Assembly (NCBI GenBank): GCA_903824675.1
Contig: CAIJXV010000055.1
Location: 1 to 64,000, forward strand
DNA length: 64,000 nucleotides
DNA from: an uncultured bacterium
GTDB lineage: Bacteria > Verrucomicrobiota > Kiritimatiellia > CAIKKV01 > CAIJXV01
Direction: 5' to 3'
Both the position numbers and the translations under genes were made by a program. Position 1 is the first letter of the stretch. Every line of letters starts with the position of its first letter. Below, one piece after another: positions 27,137 through 37,000 of the stretch. The notes beneath the pieces are model-generated. The model was not told the DNA's origin. It ran no database searches and saw only the letters and a program-made list of their open reading frames with translations.

Positions 27137-27372
27137 GGGGTGTAAGACAAATTCCGGAGAAATAGGGAATCGTCTTCTGATGCGGCTTGCGCCTATATGC
27201 CAGAGAAGCCGTGCGATACGCCCGGCTGTACTGAGAGGCAGAGGCCCGTAGAGCCAGACCTATGGGATGGCTTCGGGGCGCATTGGGAGTGGGGCTTGGT
27301 TTATCGATATATCGTTCCGCGCAAACAAAAAACGAGCCTTTCTTTTATTTCTCCGAAATTTGTCTTATACCC
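27137..27372. mobile_element. Miniature inverted-repeat element, copy 1
   Basis: This is a non-coding unit of about 236 bp bounded by inverted repeats of about 27 bases: the left end is GGTGTAAGACAAATTCCGG, and the right end is its complement with a few mismatches (ending GTCTTATACC). The 8-base sequence GATGAGGG stands directly outside both ends (27129-27136 and 27373-27380), as expected for a target duplication. The interior is shared almost base for base with the copy at 30768-31003. It has no transposase; an open frame across it is not protein-like. This fits a MITE mobilised by a transposase encoded elsewhere. Its IS family is not known to me. Confidence 0.85.
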
Positions 27373-27454
27373 GATGAGGGACTGGCGCGAATAACGGGCT
27401 TGTGTTTAGGGCCCTGTTCAGGCAACATTTTCGCAAGGAATTGGAGACCGGCTT

Positions 27455-27946
27455 ATGAATGTTGACCCCTTGGCGCCCCGTAGCCCGCATGAAACCGCAT
27501 TAACCCTGACCCAACTGATGCAGCCTGAGCACTCCAACAGCCTGGGCAACGTGCATGGCGGTGTAGTCCTTAAACTCTGCGACGAATGTGGCGGGATCAT
27601 CGCGACCCGCCACGCCCGCCGTCCGGCGGTGACCGTCACCGTGGATAGCGTGAACTTTCTTCAGCCCGTATTGCTGGGGCGGTTGGTATTGGTGCATGGC
27701 CGCATCACCTGGGTCGGCAATACCAGCATTGAGGTCGAGTTGCAAGTGGAGACCGAACATCTGCTCACCGGCGAACGGGTGCTCACCAATCGCGCCTATT
27801 TTGTCTATGTGGCGCTGGATGAATTCCATCGACCGGTGCGCGTTCCACGCCTGTTGCTCGCCGACGAGGAGGCCCGGCGCCATTTTGCGGAGGGTGAGGT
27901 TCGCAAGCAGCGGCGCCTGGCCGCCGCGGTTCCCAAAGGCGCATGA
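27455..27946 (+). CDS. Acyl-CoA thioesterase, hotdog fold (YciA-like)
   Basis: The 163-residue hotdog-fold thioesterase hydrolyses acyl-CoA thioesters. The N-terminal LTQLMQPEHSNSLGNVHGGVVLKLCDE matches the YciA/BFIT branch, where HGG and the Asp/Glu two turns on build the active site; a long central strand TVDSVNFLQPVLLG follows. The start has TGGAG about 9 bases upstream. It overlaps the GNAT gene by 4 bases, so the two are coupled. The hydrophilic C-terminal extension (EARRHFAEGEVRKQRR) is common in this branch. Confidence 0.88.
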   Translation: MNVDPLAPRSPHETALTLTQLMQPEHSNSLGNVHGGVVLKLCDECGGIIATRHARRPAVTVTVDSVNFLQPVLLGRLVLVHGRITWVGNTSIEVELQVETEHLLTGERVLTNRAYFVYVALDEFHRPVRVPRLLLADEEARRHFAEGEVRKQRRLAAAVPKGA

Positions 27947-28638
27947 CGAACCCGATTACCATCCGTCCGTACCGATCGGCTGACCGCCCGGCGGTGCGCC
28001 ACATCGCCTGCGAAACGGCAGACCGGGGTCAGCCCGTCGAAAATCTCTATTCCGACCGCGAATTGATTGCCGATCTGGTCACTCGTTACTCTACCGATTT
28101 TGAGCCTGAAACCAGCTGGGTTGCGGAAGCCGACGGAACCGTCATCGGCTACCTTACAGCCGCGGTGAACTCGCATCGTCACCACCGCATCATGGTTTGG
28201 CGGGTTGCGCCGCCCGCGATTGGTCGGGCCCTCCTGCACGGCGCCCTGGGTCGGCGGGAGACGTGGCGGATGTTGGCGGTTCTTCGCCGTAATCTTCGGA
28301 AATATGCCCAGCGTCGGCACGTTTCTCTGGACGGTTATCCGGCCCATCTGCACATCAATCTTCTACCCGGGTTTCGCGGCCAGCAGATTGGCGAACGGCT
28401 CATGCAGGTTTTTGGGGCGCGAATGGAGGCCCGGCAGATCCCCGGCGTGCAGGCTGCGGTGCGGGCGGATAACCCGGCCGGCTGCGCGTTTTTTGAACGC
28501 ATGGGATTCCGGCCGGTCGCTGACTACGAGGCCATTCTGCCCACCCGCGGGGGCGTACAAAACGTAAGGACCCTTCTGTATGGCCGAAGCCGCAGTGCGA
28601 GCCCGTCTGCCGATCTCCCGCGAGGTCGCCATGCCTGA
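27943..28638 (+). CDS. GNAT-family N-acetyltransferase
   Basis: The 231-residue protein has the GNAT fold: TIRPYRSADRPAVRHIA at the N-terminus, then the acetyl-CoA site LLPGFRGQQIGERLMQVF (the R/Q-x-x-G-x-G/A loop), then VRADNPAGCAFFERMGFRPV, the usual late motif. A helical insert with many basic residues lies between about 85 and 125. The substrate is unknown. Translation is coupled to the thioesterase (ATGA overlap). The last 19 residues (RSRSASPSADLPRGRHA) overlap the start region of the next gene in another frame. Confidence 0.82.
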   Translation: MTNPITIRPYRSADRPAVRHIACETADRGQPVENLYSDRELIADLVTRYSTDFEPETSWVAEADGTVIGYLTAAVNSHRHHRIMVWRVAPPAIGRALLHGALGRRETWRMLAVLRRNLRKYAQRRHVSLDGYPAHLHINLLPGFRGQQIGERLMQVFGARMEARQIPGVQAAVRADNPAGCAFFERMGFRPVADYEAILPTRGGVQNVRTLLYGRSRSASPSADLPRGRHA

Positions 28639-29035
28639 TCGCTCGACCGTGATCAGCCTGCTGCAGACCTTGCGTCGCTATCTGACTGTGGGCGTCGGGA
28701 GCGCGATTACCGATCTGGGGCTCTACGCTCTTCTGACCCATGGGGCGGGGATGGATCCGGTGTTTGCCAACTTGATCAGCCGGCCTTGTGGGGGGCTTTT
28801 CAGTTTTACCGTAAACAAACTGTGGACGTTTAACCGGCGCGAATTGCGGGGAACCTCATCGGAGTTTCTCCGGTTTTGCCTGGTCTGGTTGGCCGCCTAT
28901 ACGCTATCCGAAAGCCTGATCTGGCTTTTTACCCGCCAGTGTCATTGGGGACCCTTGCACGCCAAGATCCCGGCCGAGGTCGTGACCGGTATTTTCAGCT
29001 TCATCTTCCTGCGCTTCTGGACCTTCCGCAAGTAA
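28631..29035 (+). CDS. GtrA-family membrane protein
   Basis: The 134-residue protein has four transmembrane helices: RRYLTVGVGSAITDLGLYALL, then FANLISRPCGGLFSFTVNKLWTF (the family signature SRxxxxxxSFxxNKxWTF), then two more, ending FIFLRFWTFRK. GtrA-like proteins are thought to flip lipid-linked glucose or related sugars across the inner membrane for surface polymer decoration. A start 17 codons earlier (28580), with AAGGA 9 bases upstream, is possible but would overlap GNAT by 59 bases; I prefer the ATG at 28631 (overlap 8 bases, GAGG 5 bases away). It is the last gene of this small operon. Confidence 0.85.
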   Translation: MPDRSTVISLLQTLRRYLTVGVGSAITDLGLYALLTHGAGMDPVFANLISRPCGGLFSFTVNKLWTFNRRELRGTSSEFLRFCLVWLAAYTLSESLIWLFTRQCHWGPLHAKIPAEVVTGIFSFIFLRFWTFRK

Positions 29036-29092
29036 TTCAGGAACTCTGCAACTACGGAATTCGCGAAATACCTGAAGGGACAGCGGGGGCCC

Positions 29093-30667
29093 TTATTTCT
29101 GTGTCGCGCAGAATTCAATCAGACAATCATAGACCAACCCGGCGTTCTTGGCTGCGCTTGAGGGGGTCTCACTACAGGCCAGCCAGTCGGCGTAGCGCCG
29201 CTTCAGATGTTGCGCCCAGGGAATCAGGGATGGATTGGCCTGGCCGTTGAAAATCAGGCCGGCCAACCACGCGTGTTGGACTTGGAAATAGCCCGCGGAT
29301 AGCCAGGGTTCGATGTATTCAAACCCCCGGGGAGCGGTTTGGAGGAATGCGGCGAGTTCGGCCAGAGCGGGAGGAAATGATCGGGCGATCTGACGGTGTT
29401 GCTCGCGCAGGTCGGCGAGCTCAGCCGGGTTCTCGTGTTCCAGGGTGGTGATTCGCTGGGCGATATAGTTCGGGGGCGCCGGGAGAGAGTCTTTCCCCCG
29501 CGACCACTGGATGCCCGTGGTGCCGGAGCCTGCGCCTGCGAATCCTTTGCCCAGCGCCAAAGTCGCCTGGATGAAAGGGGCTGGATCGATTCCGAAGAGG
29601 TCGGATCCGATTTCGGCTAGCAGGGTGGGGACCGGTTTTTCCGGATGGCGGAGGGCTTGGGGTGCCAGTCGCAGAATCAAGTCCTGGGTTTCCATCGGAT
29701 TCAGCCGGACAGCCCAACTGGTCACACACTGACCGAGCAACCCCGCCCGGGCCGTTTTACGCGCAACTCCCGCCACATTTTGATAATGAACTTCGAAATC
29801 GGGACAGAACACACTATCGCCATGCGAGCGGGCGGAGGAGCAGAGGATGACGTCGAATCCCGCGTTCTTGAGAAAATCGGCGGTATAGAAAGGAACGAGA
29901 TCACCGGCGGCGTCGACAATGGAGGGGTAGGCGGCCCGGATTTTTGGGGTGAGTTGATCCTTGTTGATGACCCCCTGGTTCCAGACTCGCGTTCGGGTAT
30001 TGGGCTGGTCGAAGCTCCAATAATTCCAGTCCCAGATAACGAAATCCTTTGGGATGTGATTCATTTCGGCGGGATAATGGAGCACCATATCGCACCAGAT
30101 ACCGGGGCGGACACCCCGGGCGAGAATGGGGCCGGCGAGATCCCGGATATGTTCGGCATAGAGCTGGTTGCGACTGTGCGCTTCGGCCTGGCGGACACAC
30201 TCTGGGCAGGTGGCAAAAGCATAGGCTTCGTCGCCGCCGAGATGGAAATAGCGGATGTTTCCAAAAAGATCCAGGTATTCCTCGATCCATTTCTTAAGGA
30301 AGGTCCGCACTTCAGGACGGGAAGTGCAGTAGCAAGTGTGTTCATCCGATCGTTCGCGGAAAGAATGGTATTTTTCCTGGAGAAGCACGTATTCCCCATG
30401 CCCGATGGTTTGGAGGAGAGGAATGGATTCCAGCCCCAGACTGGAGGCAAAATCTAGAATTTCCCGAAACTCCGATTTCGACAGGGCTTCCGGCCACACG
30501 CATTCCGGACAGGTCGACCAGCGGATCTTGTCTTCAAGTTCCCACAAGATGCCGGTATAACCCATTCCGGCAAGTTTCTTGAGCCACCCGCGGATATAGG
30601 GTGCGGGCAGGCAGGTGAAATTGAAATCCATGTGGAAGAGGGTCAGGGGAGAGGATTTGACGGGCAT
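29093..30667 (-). CDS. GH20-like beta-N-acetylhexosaminidase
   Basis: The 524-residue protein has the GH20 core. After LFHMDFN and a barrel opening (GWLKKLAGMGYTGILWELED), the catalytic Asp-Glu pair is in YFHLGGDEAYAF (about residue 150), with the Asp assisting the substrate acetamido group and Glu as acid. WDWNYW and CSSARSHGD follow in the C-terminal half, and a helical C-terminal region (about 370-524) is typical. No signal peptide is seen, so it is probably cytoplasmic. The start at 30667 follows AAGGAG 6 bases upstream; a longer frame to 30718 lacks support. Amino-sugar release would complement the fucosidase and NamZ-type enzymes in this window. Confidence 0.8.
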   Translation of the reverse strand: MPVKSSPLTLFHMDFNFTCLPAPYIRGWLKKLAGMGYTGILWELEDKIRWSTCPECVWPEALSKSEFREILDFASSLGLESIPLLQTIGHGEYVLLQEKYHSFRERSDEHTCYCTSRPEVRTFLKKWIEEYLDLFGNIRYFHLGGDEAYAFATCPECVRQAEAHSRNQLYAEHIRDLAGPILARGVRPGIWCDMVLHYPAEMNHIPKDFVIWDWNYWSFDQPNTRTRVWNQGVINKDQLTPKIRAAYPSIVDAAGDLVPFYTADFLKNAGFDVILCSSARSHGDSVFCPDFEVHYQNVAGVARKTARAGLLGQCVTSWAVRLNPMETQDLILRLAPQALRHPEKPVPTLLAEIGSDLFGIDPAPFIQATLALGKGFAGAGSGTTGIQWSRGKDSLPAPPNYIAQRITTLEHENPAELADLREQHRQIARSFPPALAELAAFLQTAPRGFEYIEPWLSAGYFQVQHAWLAGLIFNGQANPSLIPWAQHLKRRYADWLACSETPSSAAKNAGLVYDCLIEFCATQK

Positions 30668-30767
30668 TCGGGTCTCCTTGGAATAAACATAGTCATTGCG
30701 GTTACTGACGGCCAACAATGCATATTCTTAACCTATCAGGGGACGATACGCACGCGTTTTTGTTCGT

Positions 30768-31003
30768 GGGTGTAAGACAAATTTCGGAGAAATAGGGAAT
30801 TGTCTTCTGATGCGGCTTGCGCCTATATGCCAGAGAAGCCGTGCGATACGCCCGGCTGTACTGAGAGGCAGAGGCCCGTAGAGCCAGACCTATGGGATGG
30901 CTTCGGGGCGCATTGCGAGTGGGGCTTGGGTTATCGATATATCGTTCCGCGCAAACAAAAAACGAGGCTTTCTTTTATTTCTCCGAAATTTGTCTTACAC
31001 CCC
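30768..31003. mobile_element. Miniature inverted-repeat element, copy 2
   Basis: This is the second copy of the element at 27137-27372, in the same orientation and about 3.6 kb away. Its terminal inverted repeats are a perfect 27 bases (30768-30794 and 30977-31003, ends GGGTGTAAGACAAATTTCGG and its complement). Outside the ends lies a 15/16-base near-repeat, CGCGTTTTTGTTCGT (30753-30767) and the same with one extra T (31006-31021), suggesting an insertion-related duplication or an older target repeat. The interior is nearly identical to copy 1. It sits just upstream of the promoter of the giant gene at 31097. Confidence 0.87.
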
Positions 31004-31029
31004 TCCGCGTTTTTTGTTCGTTTTACACC

Positions 31030-31065
31030 TTGTTGAGCAGGCGTTTTGGGTGTATTATTACCCAA
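31030..31065 (+). promoter_or_regulatory. Promoter and palindrome upstream of the first giant gene
   Basis: TTGTTG (31030-31035), 17 bases, then TATTAT (31053-31058) make a good sigma-70-type promoter, giving a leader of about 30 bases before the ATG at 31097. TTGGGT (31046-31051) and ACCCAA (31060-31065) form an inverted repeat straddling the -10, a typical repressor-binding position. The -35 lies 27 bases after the end of mobile-element copy 2, so the insertion has not disrupted it. Confidence 0.45.
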
Positions 31066-31096
31066 ATTAGGCGGAAATCTAATAGGAAACATTACT

Positions 31097-34000
31097 ATGA
31101 ACTACTGTTCCCTTCGATCCTTCATCCGTGCCGGATGGTTCGTGTGGTTTTTCATCCTGTTCTCCCTATGTGCCACGGTTGCCACCGCACAGGAGAATTT
31201 TACGACTTGGAATAAGCGGATGTCGATCACCCTCTCGGGTTACACTCCCCCGGCGGTCGCTGAAACCCTGACTAATTTTCCCGTTCTGGTGGTCTTGAGC
31301 AATACTCCGGCCGGATCCGGTTTCAGCTATGCCGACTTTCTCACTCCGCCCTATGGGGATCTGCGTTTTTCCACCACGACCAATGGCACCCCATTGAATT
31401 ACGAGGTGGAGACGTGGAATACGAATGGCAATTCCTTCATCTGGGTCCAGGTGCCGGCGGTGACCGATGCGACCACCACGATTTGGGCCTTTTGGGGCAA
31501 AGGCGCAACTCTGCCGGTCTCGGCCACAAATGGCGCGACTTGGTCTAATGCCTACCTGGGCGTCTGGCACATGGCGACCAATACGTCGGCCATGACCGAT
31601 TCCAGTACGAATCGACGCGGCAGTGCCGTTTCCGGGACCATTGCGACGGTTCCAGGCATGGGGGGAAATGCCTGCGATTTTACGCCCACCGCCTATTTTT
31701 CGGCCTCCAATAATTTTCCGGCCTTGGCGACGTCTTACACGGTTAGCGCGTGGATCAATATGGATGCCAATGCGAGCAACTTCATGGGAATTGTCGGTGC
31801 TTACAATAACAACAATTTTATTTTAGCGCTAACGGGCACCGTTCGGTATCTCTCCTTTTTTGACACCGCCTGGCGAACCAGCAGTAACACCCTCCCGAGC
31901 GGCGCCTGGAAACACGTCGGTTATACCCGCAGTTCAACCACGGGTGTGTTTTATGTGAATGGCACCCGAGTCTTTGCCGTTACCAATGCCGTTGCAAGTG
32001 CCTTGGGCGGTTTATTGCAAATCGGGAACGCCGGATCAACGTGGATTAATCCGTTTGACGGACGAATCGATGAAGTGCAGGTGTCGAGTGTAGACCGAAG
32101 CTCGAACTGGATGTCCGCCGCCTATCTGAGTCTGGCAAACAGTGCCTTTGTGACTTATGGCAATTCGGATAATGGCGGCCGGCCGGTGGTTTCCAATGAC
32201 ACAGCGGTAAGCGATATGTCCGGTGTGGCAACCGTGAATGGTATATTGGCTTCGACCGGATCGGGGACCGACACCAAGGTATTCCTTCTCTGGGGGACGA
32301 CCGATGGCGGGCCGACCTTTGGCGCCTGGGCCAACACGAATCAATTGGCGGACGGCACGCCGGTGGGGCCGATCAGTTGCGGGGTGACCGGGGTGATCGG
32401 GGCCACCTATTACTATCGTTACTATGCCACCAATTCGATCGGCGATACATGGGCGACTCCGGCGCTGACCTTTTCGGTCGGCCTGTTGCCGGTGACTAAA
32501 ACCTGGAGCGCCACGGCTGGATCGGACAGCAATTGGTTTGTCGGGTCGAACTGGACGCCAGCAGGCGTGCCTACGACTGGCGACGTGGTCCTCATCGATT
32601 CCTCGATGTCCACCATTACCAATATTTCCCTGACCAATTCGACGGATATGCTGGGGGCGCTGATCATTTCGAATCGGTATCTGACCTGCTCTAACTGGAC
32701 GACAACGATCAATGCGACGAATATTATCATTCGCAGCGGGGGAGTCATGCGGCTTCCCGGTCCTTCCATCACGAATGCGATGACCAACATTATTCACCTC
32801 GTGTGTTCCAATTTAACGATCGACGCCGGTGGGTTTATCAATGCCGATTATGGCGGTTACTGGGCCAGCCAGGGGCCGGGCAAAGGGAATGGTGCCAATG
32901 GAACAGCATCCGGCGGTGGACATGGCGGCAAAGGGGTGGATACGGGGACAAGTGCCGGTGGCGTGACGAACGATGTGCCAGATGCGCCCACATTGCCGGG
33001 GAGTGGCGGAGCCAAATACCTCACCGAAACCAATGGGCATGGCGGAGGAGTGATTCGGATCGAGGCGACCAATATTGTCGTCAATGGAACCGTTTCTGCC
33101 GATGGTCAGGGAGGTGGACAATATTCGGGCGGTGGTGCGGGCGGATCCATCTTTATTACTTGCAAAACATTTGGTGGCGGAACGAGCGGGGTCATTCGGG
33201 CGCGCGGCGGATATGGAGGATATGGCAATCAAAATTCCGGCGGAGGCGGTGGTCGGATCGCCATTATCTACGCCGTGCCACCGGTGAATGTGGGAGTGCA
33301 ATACTTCGCCGCACCCGGAACGAAATATGCGGGGGGAGGATTTGGGACACTCTATCTTCCAGACACCACTCTGGTGCGTTCCCCATTAACTACCTTTCAA
33401 TCGGTGCGACTCGTGATTCCCAATTTCAATTCCTGGGTCTCCGATTCACTGGTCGTCAGCAACTGTATGGTGTCGTTCGGCGACGGTGATTTCACGCTCA
33501 CAGTTTCCAATAACCTGACGATCTGGAGCAATTCCTGTCTTGCCTTGGGTGGAGTGGCCTTGAGTGGAACGCAAGCCCTGGCCGGCGTTACAGCGACCGC
33601 CACCAACCCGATCATCAATATCGGAGGGAGTGCCTATTTGGCGGGCGGGATGACGGTCGGAGGAGCAGGCCAGATTAACCGTATGGAAATGTCCATTGAA
33701 TCAAACCTGACGATAGCGGGGGGTGCCTTGGTGATCGGCGGCAGTCTCCAGACCAAGGATTCCATCTTGAACGTCACGGGGAATTTGACTTTGACCAACG
33801 CAGGATATCTGACCGCCTGGAGCGGTCGAACGAATTTATTCCCGAGTTACGGCGGACGGGTTGGGGTTTCCGGGTTGACGTCGATCGCGACCAATTCCTG
33901 GATCATTTCTGGATCTCATCCTACCAATGGGGCGACGGTTTTGTTTGATTTAAAAGATCTGATCATTCAACCAGGGGGTGGCTTTGACGCCACCGCGAAG

Positions 34001-37000
34001 GGGTTTGCTTGGAATGGGGTTGTTTGCAACGGTCCGGGGAAGGGCAATACAACGGGCGGTGCTCGTGGCTCGGGTGGCGGTTATGGCGGGCTCGGCGGAT
34101 CGAATGGGGTTTCTGGCGGGATCACCTATGGAGTGTCGAATGCCCCGCTTACGCCGGGAAGTCCGGGAGGCTATGGTCATGTAACCGGCATCGCACAGCC
34201 AGGTGGAGGGGCAATCCGGATCAATGCGGGCATGCTGACTCTTAATGGTACGATTATGTCGACGGGCGGGTCGGGTGGGGGATATGGCGGGGGAGGATCG
34301 GGCGGCGGCATTTTCATTACCTGCACCAATATCAGCGGCGCAGGGGTTGTGACTGCCATTGGAGGAAGTAGTTTGGGACAAGGGGGCACCCCGGCGGGTG
34401 GAGGAGGTGGGGGTAGAATCTCAATTGGCGTAGGATTATCGGATGCCGCTATCTCCAACTTGATCGTTGGTTCAGCGGTCAGCGGATTGGTCAATTACCG
34501 GACGGATTCGCGATTTTTGGGGACACTCTCTGCCTCGAATGGGCTTCCAACCGTGAGTGGCTTTCCCGGCGCGACCGGGACCTTTCAGATTGTTGCAGTC
34601 AATTCCTCATCATTGACGATCAACGGGTTCCCCAGCCCCTTTGGCCATCCACACCCTGATGCCTATGGAACGGTATTCACCTATGGGCAGGACTCTTGGG
34701 TGACCAATACGGTTTACAGTCCGGATGATGAGGCTAACGGGATCCGTCACGCCTGCCTCGGTTGGGAACTCAGGACCATCGGTGGCGCGTTATCCAACAG
34801 CCTGGCCACGACCCAGGCGGTATTCAAGTTGACTGAAAATCTGATTCTGAATTGGTATTGGACCAATCAATACAGCCTGGCCATTGCAGCGGGACCCAAC
34901 GGCTCGGTCAACTCGGGCACGATTAATAACTGGTACACCAATGCCTTTGTCGTAACCGGCATCCTCGCCACCGCCGATTCGGGCTATAAGTTCGATCAAT
35001 GGACAGGCAGTGCGGTGCCCGCAGGGCAGGAGACCAATAATCCGCTGACGGTCACGATGGATCGGGTGCGAACCAATATCCTGGCCAACTTTGCCGTCCT
35101 TGGCGGTACTACAAAGACCTGGACTGGAGCTGGTGTTTGGGAAAGTCCGACGAATTGGACCCCTTCGGGCATGCCGGGCATTGACGACACGGTGATTATC
35201 CAATCGGGTACCAGCATTCTTTCCAGCGCCCGGCAGTTTGCTTACGTGACCGTGAGCAATGGCGCAACGCTGATGTTCACGAACTGGAACACGTCGCTGA
35301 CCGCCAGCAATATAACCGTACTGCCCACCGGTACAATCACCTTGCCGTTGGCGTTTTCAAACAACGTCATGTCAAATCGGGTCTATCTGATCTGCACCAA
35401 TTTTATTTTGGAGGCGGGCGGCCAGATTCTGGCGGATGGGCGCGGGTATGCGGCCGGACAGGGACCCAGTGCCGGTACGGCACCCGGTAGCCGCGGCAGT
35501 GGAGGCGGGCATGGGGGGCGCGGCGGCGACAGTTATGGTACGGGTGGAGTGACGAATGACTCGTCCATCGCGCCCGAGGCTCCTGGCAGTGGCGGCGGGT
35601 ATTTTGACGCTACGGGCGGCGCGGGTGGCGGCGCGGTGCGGATCAACGCATCCGGGAACGCCGTGATCAACGGTAATATCTTTGCCAGCGGGCAGGATTC
35701 TGTCAGCTATGGCGGCGGCGGTGCGGGTGGGGCGGTCTGGATCAGTTGCACCACGTTTTCCGGGACGACGGGAGTTATCCGGGTCAACGGGGGCAAGGGT
35801 GGGATCTATTCCCCATCGGCGGCGGGTGGGGGTGGCAGGATTTCGATTGTTTACGGCAGTCTCGCCGGGACAGTAGGTGTTCAATTCTCCGCTCTTGCGA
35901 GTTCTGAATACTATACGTCTGTTGCCCTGCCGGCCGGCATGGGCACCTTATATTTGCCGGACACTGCCCTCCTCGCGAACGGAGTGGGCTTGTTTAATGG
36001 ACTCCGGCTGAACATTCCGGGTTTCAATTCGTGGAATATGGATAGCCTGACGTTGAACAACCGTTCGCTTTCGTTTGCGGATGGGGATTTCCGGCTCACC
36101 ATAACGAATAATCTAACCCTTCAAAATAATGCATGGCTGGCCTTGGGCGGGATCGCTTTAAGCACCGGCTATTGTGATGCCGCCACCTCATCCCAGACGA
36201 CTTCGCTAGTCATCTCGGTGGGCGGAAATGTCGTACTCGACGGGAGCATGCTAACCATGGGAGGCAATGCGTCTACGTCGCTGTCGACGATGGCGGTTGG
36301 CAGCAATCTGACGCTGATGAATGGCGGGCAATTGTTTGTCTACAGCGGAACGACCAACAATACTCGCGATTACGGGGCGCTGGTCAACATTGCCGGCAGT
36401 CTGACCATGACACCCACAAACTCCTGGATTTTCCCCTTTGCCCAACCAACAAATGGCGGCGCGCCCCTGTTCAAGGCCCGCACCCTGGTGGTGTCCTCGA
36501 ATACGGGATTTAATGCCGATTTCATAGGCTTTAAGACTCATCGTGGCCCAGGAGTGGGCGGCGGGTCCGGCAGTGGCTCCGGCGGTGGAGGCGGGTATGG
36601 AGGGCAAGGAGGGCATGGTTCCGGATTGAATGGCGGACCTGCTAATGGCTCGACGAATATTCCGATTCGACCGGGTAGTGGGGGTGGCGGTACCTATGAT
36701 GAATTCGGCGGTAACGGAGGAGGGGCCATTCGTCTGGAACTGACCGATACCGTGACTTTGAATGGGACATTGACGGCGAACGGACAGAATGGCGGAACCT
36801 ATAACGGCGGCGGATCCGGCGGCGCCATTTTTATCATGTGTGGCGGCACTTTTGTGGGCGGCACCTCAGCGGTGCTGCGCGCCAATGGGGGGAACGGCGG
36901 CTCTGGGTATACCAACCTCGGAGGGGGTGGGGGTGGCCGGATTTCCATCGTGACGGGCGTACCCGAAGAGACCCGGATTGCATTTTCAACCGGTAGTAAT

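Noticed and set aside
27186-27394. Small frame inside mobile element copies (also near 30800-31036)
   Set aside because: The frame follows the repeat consensus and not a protein; it is present in both copies simply because the DNA is.
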